Assembly: GCA_038373865.1 (NCBI GenBank)
Contig: JAXGGA010003377.1
Coordinates: 1 to 64,000 of the forward strand
DNA length: 64,000 nt
Direction: 5' to 3'
Source: Uloborus plumipes
Lineage: Eukaryota; Arthropoda; Arachnida; Araneae; Uloboridae
Under the pieces are notes generated by a model. That model saw nothing but the letters and a program-made list of their open reading frames with translations, did not search any database and was not told the DNA's origin. The number at the start of each line of letters is the position of its first letter. Positions within the stretch are counted from its first letter, which is position 1. Positions 35,905 to 48,383 of the stretch are shown piece after piece. Position numbers and translations under genes: made by a program.

Positions 35905-38793
35905 ACTACCAGTGCACGATTTTGAGGGTCACGGTGTCGGATCGAGATTTAGGTTTTAGGTCAATTTGCACCAGATATGTACCCTGGTAAAGCCTGACTG
36001 CATAGGTCCTAGTTCGGCTGCAAAGGGAATCCAAAGTTGCTATTTTAGCCCCAGAAAGCTCTTGAAATCGAGCTTTGAACTCAATTATTGCTATTTGATT
36101 GATGCATGCACCCACAGAGTACATTCATAATATCGGATTGATCCCCACTCCCTTTAATTTGTACGTTAAATATGTCAGCAAAGCGAATGTTGCGTAAAAA
36201 CTTCAATTTCAATGAAAGAGCCATTTTTAGCCTACTTTCCCGTTAAAAATAAAAGAAAGACGAAAAAAGTATTAAAAGTAGCTTAATGCATCTAAAAAAT
36301 ATCGCCAAGTCTAAAAAATATCTCCAAGTTAAAAAAATATAGCCAAGTCCAAAAAATTTCGCCAAGTTAAAAAAATAAAAAGGTAATATGAATATCGAAA
36401 AATTAAAAATTTGAAAGTAGGGTATTGAGATGGGGAATTTGTGTGTCGGTCGGTCTGTCGGTCTGTCGGTCTGTCTGTCTGTCCCCCCCTAATAACTTTT
36501 GAATGAACATTCCGATTTGGACAAACTTTTTTTGTTGAAAAGATCTCGGCGAGTACAGCTCATTCCTATATTTGATTTTTCGATTTGAACAATTTTTGGT
36601 TCAACTTTGAACCGTTCAAATAACCTGTCCCGCGATGCTAACTTTTGAGTGAACAGTCCGATTTGAACAAACTTTTTTTTTGTTCGAAAGATCTTTTCAA
36701 GGATACTTCATTCCCGTATCTACATTTCCGATTTGAACAATTTTTCGTTCAACATTATACCGCTCAATCAAGATGTCACCCCTAATAACTTTTGAATGAA
36801 CAGTCCAATTTAAACAAACTTTTTTTGTTCGAAGCATCTCGGCAAGGATACTTTATTACCGTATTTAAATTTTCAATTTGAACATTTTTGGTTCAACATT
36901 GAACCGTTCAAGCAACCTTTCCCCAACTAATAACTTTTGAGTGAACCGTCCGAATGGAATAAACTTTTTTTTGTTCGAAAGATCTCGGCGAGTACAGCTC
37001 ATTCCCATATTTGATTTTTCGATTTGAACAATTTTTGGTTCAACTTTGAACCGTTCAAACAACCTGTCCCGCGATGCTTTTCAAAGAACTTTTGAATGAA
37101 CTGTCCGATTTGAACAAACTTTTTTTTGTTCGAAATATCTTATCAAGGATACTTCATTCCCGTATCTACATTTCCGATTTGAAAAATTTTTCGTTCAACA
37201 TTGAACCGCTCAATCAAGCTGTCACCCCTAATAACTTTTGAGTGAACAGTCCGATTTCAATAAACTTTTTTTTTTGTTCGAAGGATAGCAAGGATATTTC
37301 ATTACAGTATTTAAATTTTCCATTTGAGCATTTTTTCGTTCAACATTGAACCGTTCAAGCAACCTTTTCCCACCTAATAACTTTTGAGTGAATCGTCCGA
37401 ATAAAATAAACTTTTTTTTTGTTTGAAAGATCTCGGAGAGGCTTTCCATATTTCGCTTTTTGATTTGAACCATTTTTCGTTCAATATTGAACCGTTCAGA
37501 AAAAAAAATAACATTAGAGTCTACGGGGAATTTAAGTTGAATGTTGATCCTGAACTTAAAGTCGGATTTCCTTCAAACTAACTTTGTAAGAAAATGGTTT
37601 TGATAAATAATGTTGGTAAAGTACTTGTCTGAGTAATCTTCTGTGAGGACTCTGATTCCGACTTCGCGAACATGGCGGAAATGCAGGCTCAGAAAAAAAA
37701 ATGACTGAACGTGCAGACGATTTTTTGTTTGTTTGTTCATTTGTTTTATTTTATTTATTATTATTATTATTATTATTTTTTTTTTTGCAGACGATTTTTT
37801 TTGTAACAAAACAAAACGAGAACATTTTATTCGTTATTTATATTTAACAACTGGCAATGGATTAAAAGTGAAATTCGAGACATTTTATTAACGGACGAGT
37901 TTTTTTTTCTTTCTTTGATAAAGTGTGTTTTGATGCTCTTTGTACTTTTATTTATTTATTTATTTATTTTATTATTATTATTTTTTCTTTTTTTGAAAAC
38001 GATGGAAGATTTTTTCTACGGAGGAACTGTAACAGTTACACTCTTTAAAAGGTGCGACAAAACTTTATTTATTCGTGAATTACTTTTTACGTGTCTATTT
38101 CATCTGATGAGAGGAGTATATTTTGCTTTTCGAAATCAGCTCTAAGTGCTAAAAAGGTATGTTTGACATAATTTTCAGTCTCAGATAATCAAGAAAATGC
38201 GAGAATGCCGATGCCGATGTACGGGAAAGTAGGCTCGTTTAGTTCTTGACAGAACTTCTTGTAATTCTAGAGACGGTGAAATCAGAATTTTCAAGCCGAA
38301 AAAATTTCGAGGGTGAAAATTGGATACAATTCTATATTTAGATCCATTTGTGTTAAATATGAGCATAGGTAAGAAGATTTGAGTGCATAGCATCTCGTTC
38401 CAATCGCAAAAAACGGCCTAGATTTTGATTGTTTGGCTCCCAAGGTGCAACCGCGTTTTCTTTTTAACTATAAGCATTGGCACAGTATTTGACATTCCAA
38501 CACATTTGGCGCCTCTGGTCAATGTCATGTAGAAGAGGGGGCAGATTTATTTACATTGTTAATGTATTCAGCTGGCTCATACTGTAAGCAATAATAAGAA
38601 AAAGGTCAAAAAAAGTTTACTTTCAAAGAATTGCTTTTCAGGGCTAAAATAGCAACTTTGGACCCCCGTTGCAGCCGAACTAGAGCCAGTGCAGTCAAAC
38701 CGCTTTACCTGGGTACATATCTAAAGCAAATTGACCTCAAACCAAAATCTCGTCCAAAGCCGTGACCCTCAAGATCACGTGTCGTTTGGTAGT
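35905..38793. mobile_element. Long-TIR element hosting a nested HINE copy
   Basis: The left arm (about 35905-36075) and right arm (about 38630-38793) are inverted copies over roughly 165 bp, sharing TTGAGGGTCACGG, GGTCAATTTGC, AGATATGTACCC, CTAGTTCGGCTGCAA and AAAGTTGCTATTTTAGCCC. Without the nested copy E it is about 850 bp. There is no transposase frame. I could not define the target duplication, and the superfamily is unknown. Confidence 0.7.
36224..38262 (+). mobile_element. Helentron/HINE-like element, copy E
   Basis: Subterminal repeats are at 36229-36243 and 38221-38235. The hairpin AGTTCT-TGAC-AGAACT is at 38241-38256 and the terminus CTTCTTGT ends at 38262. It has the most ~145-bp tandem units of the copies, about seven (36485-37505), preceded by a few GCCAAGT units and the GGTCTGTC microsatellite. 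The 5' flank ends in T. The flanks are unrelated to those of other copies, which supports the boundaries. Confidence 0.7.
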
Positions 38794-39330
38794 CAGTAAA
38801 TAATTAATGGGAGCCCTAAGTTTGATTTTTTTTTTTTTTTTTGCAAAGTTCAACTTGGAAAAATACAGCCGTAGATTGTTTTTATAAAATTGTAGATAAA
38901 ATTGTTTCTGTTGTATTTTTAAAGGTAAGTTATAAAATCGAAAACAATTTTCACAACAAATAATTTGCTATAAGCTTTAGAAGACTTTTTTCAGTGATGT
39001 TTGCTAGTTCTTTATTTTCTCCAATATTAGTACAGAAATTAGTTAATGAAAACATTGCAATACTTTTTTTTACAATTTATGATCAAACGATAGGAGTTAC
39101 TTTTGCTACAGCTGACTTCTAGCAGTATCAATTTGATTTTGAACACTTTTTGACAGAAAAATTGCATTATTCCTTACAGATCAAGTACCACAACAGTTAC
39201 GCTTTCATCTGTTGAGAATAACTTATTTTCAACTCTTTTATTCTAAAAGGATCAACTTGAATCCATGGCATAATTTTAGTTGTTCTTGTTGTTGCTTTCA
39301 TTTTCATAGCTAACCACCATTACGAATATA
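38794..39330. other. Unannotated AT-rich stretch
   Basis: No feature was recognised; it includes a poly-T run near 38826-38842. Confidence 0.4.
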
Positions 39331-40048
39331 CTAGGTGACCCGTGCGGAATTCCGCAAAAAAAAAAAAAAAACTCTAAACTTAAAATTTAATACGACAATT
39401 TTTAGTGGCTTCATTTGCACAACATCGCCATCTACTGCCGTCGTTCTGACAACTTTTCGAAAAGATCAAAGACAAGTTCACTTTTACAACTGACTACAAA
39501 AGTGATACCCTATATTAAAATCAAATACCCAAGGCTACTACTAAACTAAATACTAACGTTATCGCAAAACTACCATAGTATTTTGAAACAATAAAAGTAA
39601 CAATTAAGGTTTACCGAGCTAAGCCTTGGCTTGAAATGTCGCATTTAAAATTGATTTGAACAACAATGTAACGATTTTTACAGATGAGCAAAAAATTTAA
39701 CTTTTTCAAACTTCAATCGCTTATAAGTCGCTTAAACGTGGATTTTCGAGATTCTCGTTACGCGGCGCTAGCGGAGAAACGTTCTAAAGAACGCATTTTT
39801 TTTAATCTTTCGAATGAAATCAAAATGGAGACGATACGACAATTATTTCGCTAGATAGAGTCAATTTTGTGCCCAAAAATTGAAGTTCGAATAAAAAACG
39901 AACTGACGCTTTTTAGAGGGTGGGTCTAATTTTCGTCAATAGCCCGCGGAATAAGCTTCAAAATCATAAATTTTCTTGCAATTCGATAAAGAAATGAGCG
40001 AGTTTCGACCGGGTATAGGATTCGGCTTAGAGAAATAATATATGGAGA
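39331..40048 (-). mobile_element. Short non-autonomous Helitron
   Basis: The minus-strand 3' end is a GCGGAATTCCGC palindrome, then ACGGGTCAC and CTAG, followed by T (opposite 39330), a good Helitron terminus. The 5' end is placed at TCTCCATATATTATTTC (40048), preceded by A, which is plausible but less distinctive. There are no coding frames, so it is about 0.7 kb and non-autonomous. Confidence 0.65.
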
Positions 40049-40092
40049 TATTTTGCCATTACCTTGATGATGGGAATTCTTTATTTTCATAA

Positions 40093-40890
40093 CTAGCCGG
40101 GTACCCGGCCCTGCCTGGGTTTCTGTGGGTGTAGGGTGGTTTAGTGAAACTCATTCATAAATTTCCCAACACTAAAGTGCATATCTATAAACATAATGGC
40201 TGCTTCTGTAAACAATGTCTATGTTATGGATAAACTATAAAAAATATAATGCAAGCTAAAAAAAATAGCAAGCTACAAATAATGTTTGAGTAGATAGGAA
40301 ATGTTATAAGCTTGGTATATTACAATAAATATATATTTACAGTATCAATCGCACTGAAATTAACCATTTCCAAATATTGCTCGTTAAATAAGTCCCATTA
40401 TTAGTTTATATCCTCGTGACAACATTGGTGAGGTGAAAACATCTTATGTACCTAATTTAGAAATTTTTTTGACTATAAACACTTTCTATTCTCTAACTAT
40501 TGCCAAAATCAATTTTTTTTTATTTCACCCGTTAGCGATTGTTGGCTCAGATAAATATAAAAATCCTTAGAAGGCAATAAATTCCATACTTACTCCAGAG
40601 AAGCCTTGGTTCAAAATTTTCAATATGATTAAAATCAATATTGTTGCTGCATGGCACCAAATTTTTGCAACAATGGGTTGAAAATTTAATCATTTAATGG
40701 GGAAATGACATAAAATTAACTGTTTTCCACAATAACTTTTTTAAACTAAGCTTTTTAGAAATAAATTATAGCTTATCCTGCTCCCTGTTACTGTAGCTAT
40801 CTACGGTGAAAAAATGGTTAAAATCGGTCCAGTAGTTTGGAAGATTACCCCGGACATACGTTTTCAAAAGTAGTCTTTTATGTATATAGA
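40093..40890 (-). mobile_element. Short non-autonomous Helitron
   Basis: The minus strand starts TCTATATACATAAAAGAC at 40890, preceded by A. It has the typical CAAACTACTGGACCGATTTT block near the 5' end, and ends with the palindrome GCCGGGTACCCGGC and CTAG followed by T. The length is 798 bp, without coding capacity. It lies only 44 bp from the neighbouring Helitron and points the same way. Confidence 0.8.
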
Positions 40891-40935
40891 TAAGACACAA
40901 CAAGAAGGATTTACAGCCAAACGAGAGGAAATATG

Positions 40936-41003
40936 CTGGGAAGCGAACTCACAATATCTATCATTCGAAGAGAAGCTTCTACCTTAAAGCTATGGAGGTG
41001 CCC
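40936..41003 (-). other. tRNA-derived SINE-like head
   Basis: The minus strand reads TAGCTTTAAGGTAGAAGC (box A-like), a TTCGAA-containing anticodon-type region, and GAGTTCGCTTCC (box B-like). It is short of a real tRNA fold and is probably a SINE head or tRNA relic next to the Helitron end. Confidence 0.45.
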
Positions 41004-44000
41004 CATTTTCAGTTCAGAATGTGAATGAAAATAGGATGAATGATTGTGTGCACTATGATCATGACTTTGATGTTGACTGCTCCTGCACATCTAACATTAT
41101 AAATATAAAGCAGTAAAGTAATCGCCAGGTGCTAAAAAGCACGAAACTGCAGTGAATGGATGGAATTAACGAGTTGGTGGTGTATTGCATATTATTAGCA
41201 TAGTTTACTCTGATTTAAATGTTGGTAAGAAAATAACATTGTTTATTCTTAGGCCACAATTAAATTTGAAAAAAAAAGAAAGAAAGAAACAAAAATGATG
41301 TCTTAGATTTTTTTTTTTTTTTTTTTGTAAAAAATAGTTTTTGCAAGACACCAATCGTTTTGCTAAGGTTTGGTGCCAAAGCTGTTGAAAAAAAGAAGTA
41401 TTACTATTGCAGGTTCAAATTCCTCATACTATACCTAATCAAAATAATAATAATATTAGCAAGTTTCAGTAAATCATACGAAAAAAAGCAATGGCTTAAA
41501 ATTTCCTATGTATATAAAGAATTTGTTTAAGACACTTATCGTTTTCTTCACATCTCGCCTCAAAACATTGCTATCACAGATTCAAATAACTCATACTATA
41601 TCTGAGCAAAATAAAAAATAATAGTAAGCTTCAACACACAAATGATATGAACAGCTAATTATCGTTTTGGATAAACTCATAAAAATGATAAACAGCTCAA
41701 ATGAAAACCCCAAGTATAATAGAAAGAAAACACTTATTCCAATGACACGAAATAATTACAGCGCAGAAAAATATTTCCAGCTACAATACACTGTAAAAAC
41801 CAAAAATAGCACTTTGGAAGTTACTCATAAAGCACCTCGAATGCCACTCGAATGTTGAAAAAATCACGTTTTCTTTCGGAACATTTTCCGGGCTATAGTC
41901 TGAATTACTTTACTAAACTGTCATGCGCACCTGGCGCTCCAGCTGAATTAGTGTTTTTGTTTGCTCTCTGAAAAGCAGCAAAAAATGTATTTCAACAGAA
42001 AAGCCTTTTTTATGCCTTTCTTTCTTAAATGATAATTTACTGCCTGCCTTTCAGCGAATAACAATTTCCATTAGCTCCCGCTGAAAAGCGTAAAATTTTT
42101 GCCTTCCGCCTTTTGTTCGCGAATTGTGTGGAAAGAATGGTTGTTTCTTTTAACTGCCCTAAAATTTCACAATTTGTTTCCTTAGAATGTATTTATTATA
42201 TTGAGTGAGAATTTAGTTGCTGGGAATAAATTTTGTGATGGGGTATGAGTCCAACTAATGCCAACTCATTTAAGTGACCACAGCAGCTCCTGTACCTTCT
42301 TGGTATCATTTATTGATACAGTCAATCCTCGATAAATCGAGCTCGCCTAAAACTAATTACTATTAAAACGAACTACTGATTTTCTTAGGTAAAACCTTCC
42401 GCGTATTTACGTATGCGTCAGGTCTCTGATTTTACCAAAACAGGAGTGATACGTAAGATAACAATAAGAGGAAGAATAATAAGAAGCATTTTGAGCCGCA
42501 TCAAACAACGTAGAACGTCGCTAATTTCAAATTCGTAGTTTAGTTGAATGTGTCAACAGGATAGAGCAAACGCAAGTTTTAAATTGAAAACTTCGGAGAG
42601 TTCCCATTCATAACCCATCACCCCTTTTCTAAGTGGAATGGTTCCCGAGTGCTACGTGTGGGTTCCACGGACGGACAGTACAAAATCGATCACTTCCTCC
42701 GGTTTACTGTTTATAAGACTTCAGGTAAAACGAACTACTAAAACTATAATGTCAAATTATAATTGCAGGAACAAATAAGATCTATTGACTGGAAAGAGTA
42801 GTTAATCCCTTCAGTTGGAATTATGAAATAGTTTAAAGAAGTTTTCTAAAAATTTTCAAGCGCCAAATTATATTAATATTTCAAGAAGTATATCGCAAAA
42901 AAAAAGTGACAGTTACATGTTATTTTTATCAAATAAACTAAAAGTCTGAGCGATATCAAATTTCTGAGCCAAGCATCAGGTGACAGTTTTTATTTCATTT
43001 ATGACAGTTTTATCTGTCAAAAAGTTTTTGAAACTGTCTTTAACCTATCAAGTATAATATCATCAATATACATATATATCTAGTTTTTGAGTGCTTTCAA
43101 AATTAATGAAGCTGTCAAAATGTTGTCACATATTTTGATATACTTTTTCTGCAGTAAATTTAGGGAAGAGAAAAACATTTCCACCCTGACACTTGAAGGT
43201 AGAGAATATGTGGACATCCTTCGATATTTTCCGTCATTTTGAGAGTGTAACTTGCAATATGTGCTGAAAAAGCTTAATGTTATGAAAAACATATATTTTA
43301 TATGCATAAATATATTTTTTTGGATTTCAGGGACAAAACTGCAAAATTAGTTTTTTATCACATATATGGAATTTAAAAAAAGGAAGATATGAGAAGTTTT
43401 CTTCAAATATGCATCATTTTATGAGCGCCTTTAAAAAAAAAAAAACTTTTTAAACTATTAAATAACCATCTAGTTTGTGTTATGAAATAAAATAGTTAGT
43501 GCAGACATATTCCATGCTAAAAGTCTTCTTTTTAGGCGACTTTTATTGTTTTTGTTTTTAATTCTGAGTTACTCAACCTTTAGTGGACCATGTGGCTTTA
43601 ACATGCTGTATTATTATAACGTCAATTTTGTTTCAATGTCACTAATGAAACTCTTTCATACTCCTTTTGTTGATAATAATGTTGAAAATTATTTTTAAAG
43701 CTATATATATGACTCAGAGGGTTTACTTAATGTACTGAATTTTAATTTTCCGTCGTTTTAAACGAAGTTACATAATTTACTGGAGAAATTGAAATCACAT
43801 TTTTCACAATCAAGAATGATCTAAAAACCTTTTAAAGAGAAAAAAGAGCATTTTAAGGAATAAAAAAAAACAATTATCACTCAAGTTAGAACATTCATTA
43901 CGTGTCTGCATGTTCCGGTTTTATATGAAACCCCTTTATCAATGTCTAAAGATGTGAGTTCCTGGAATAGTGATCCGTATGAAACCCACACTCAAAGTAT

Positions 44001-44675
44001 TCGCCACAGTTAATTTTGCAGAGCAAAGTCTGTTTTATACTATTGCTCGTATTGTATTTAAACTGAATGCAAACTAATATAAAAATTTATTGCATTTCTT
44101 CGTTCTATAAATCGTTCCTTTGATAGATAGAATTGGATACATTTTTGAAAAGTAATCATTCAAACAAAATGCTTTCAGTATACCCCTCAATAAACAAATC
44201 CATTTTAAATTCATTACTTCTCAAATTATGTTAGAAACATAATTTGATGAGTACGTAAAATCATATCTGATTAAACTAATATTAATTTTCCTTGAGCAAA
44301 TGCATTTCAATTTCGTTGAAATTGATTTAGCTATGATAAATGATCATTTACAAAATTTTAATAAGCTTACTGAAATTTTGACAGAAAATAGTTGCATTGT
44401 ATTTCGAAGCTGAATGAATAATTACGTTTAGGTTCCTAATGAGAGACGAACATGATTAATTAGTTTTACCCTAAATTATTGATTTTACGGTTTATCACTT
44501 ATGAATATAATATTTGTTTCTGCATGAGTGAGAAATCTCTCCCGTTTTATATCAGTATTTTTAATTTAGGTTCAATATATCTTAGACTATAGATGTACTT
44601 CACCCCCGTAAGTCGTCATCAAATGATGAATAATTATTTATGCAAGGTATTGAATATATTTATTAAAATCAAGTA
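41004..44675. other. Unannotated stretch with possible pogo-like end
   Basis: No gene is recognised. CAGTCAATCCTCGATAAATC at 42320-42339 resembles the terminal repeat of pogo/Tigger transposons, and GTAAAACGAACTACTAAAAC recurs nearby (about 42725). I did not find a matching inverted end. The 43080-43307 minus frame has no domain. Confidence 0.35.
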
Positions 44676-45548
44676 AGGGAGTGTGGGGCAAAGTGAAATA
44701 GGTAACTTAGCTCGCCTTTTCTAAAATGAAAAAATGGAAATTTATTTAAAAAATTACAGTACATAAAAATAAATGTATCTTATAATAAAACCTGCGTTGA
44801 AACATTATTTTTTAATTTTAGTAGTAAATTTTTATCTCAAAAAAGTAGAAAAATTTCACTTTAAAAATACATGAAAGCAATATTAAAAAAATAAAGCATT
44901 TCTCTAATGAATTATTCTCTACTTGATTATTAATAGTTCTTTTCAAATGAATGCGTAAGTAAAAGAATGAATGACTTTTTTTTTGATAACGAATAGTTAA
45001 AGTATCTAATCAATTAATATAATGAAAAAAACAAGTCATTGAATTAAGTAGTTTATGAATAAAAGAATAAGTAAAGGGATGAAACAATAAAGGAATTATT
45101 AGAAGCTGCAATGCAAATTAATTCATTAATAAGTTAAAGATTGAAATTGTAAATGAAAGGATCTTGGATCTATTTCACTCTGCCACATCCACTTTGGTTC
45201 GCATGCACTTGACTAATTGTAAAAATATTTAATAGAAAAAGTTTAATATCAAATAAATATAACACTTTACCGAATATTAGTGGGTGTGAACAAATGTTTG
45301 AAGTGTTAATAACAATAACTTTATAATTTATAGCAGCAAAAATATATTTTCAGTTGCAACAAAATATTGCAATATGTGTGTCATTAAAAAAAAAAATTGA
45401 TTGACTTATGCCATTCTTTGATTTTCAGTTGTAATTTTTCATAACTAGAATAGACTACATGTGCTACTACTTAGTTAAAATATTACTACATAGGTAGCAC
45501 CGAACGGGGAGTAACTGCTTCCCCATTTTACTTTGCCCCAAATTCTCC
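44676..45548. mobile_element. TA-flanked MITE with GGGGCAAAGT ends
   Basis: Left AGGGAGTGTGGGGCAAAGTG and the right end, read inverted as GGAGAATTTGGGGCAAAGTA, form imperfect inverted repeats. Both abut TA (44674-44675 and 45549-45550). The 873-bp interior is AT-rich and non-coding. Confidence 0.65.
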
Positions 45549-47836
<2,288 letters not shown>

Positions 47837-48305
47837 ACCCTTTAACGTCCGGTGTGCCGAATTTGGCACATACCTTCAGAATCATTTTGCCTCAGCAGCT
47901 AAATGAGTTATTCCACAATGGAAAATTGTGACCAGGGACGTCATTTCGAAATTTTCCAGAGGAGGGCAAAGGGTGCATACGCAATGTAAAATTTACCAAA
48001 AAGTGGCAAAAACCACGCCCACTTATATACCAATACATTGATTTCCCAAAGTCGGGGGGGGGGGGGGGGAATTGACCGCCCCTGCCCCCCCCCCCTTCAT
48101 GACGGGCCTGATTGTGACGTGTTCGGCACATACTTATCTACCGGCAGCAGTAAATTGACCCCCCGTTATGCCCCGGCGGGACTTAGAACCCCAAAAATTT
48201 CAAAAAATTTATGCTAGGTAAAAATGTTTTTTGATGTATTTGCAACTCAAAAAACCAAAAATATATATGAAAATTCATTGGTAACTTAATTTGGGACATA
48301 AGGGA
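47837..48305. mobile_element. piggyBac-like MITE containing an hAT MITE
   Basis: CCCTTTAACGTCC follows TTAA (47833-47836). At the other end, GGGACATAAGGGA precedes TTAA (48306-48309), an imperfect inverted pair with the piggyBac-type TTAA target. Interior GTGCCGAATTTGGCAC is a short palindrome. The element is interrupted by the hAT MITE at 47933-48110. Confidence 0.55.
47933..48110. mobile_element. hAT-type MITE, copy 2
   Basis: A 178-bp element with ends CAGGGACGTCAT and ATGACGGGCCTG is flanked by the perfect 8-bp duplication ATTGTGAC (47925-47932 and 48111-48118). The same interior and ends as at 539-708, with a different target, confirm both boundaries. Poly-G and poly-C runs suggest a foldback tendency. 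Confidence 0.9.
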
Positions 48306-48383
48306 TTAAAGCAACTCATTTTATCATATTCTTTTCGTTGATTTGAACTCTGAAAACACTTTCAAGTCGCTAACGATCCTCTA

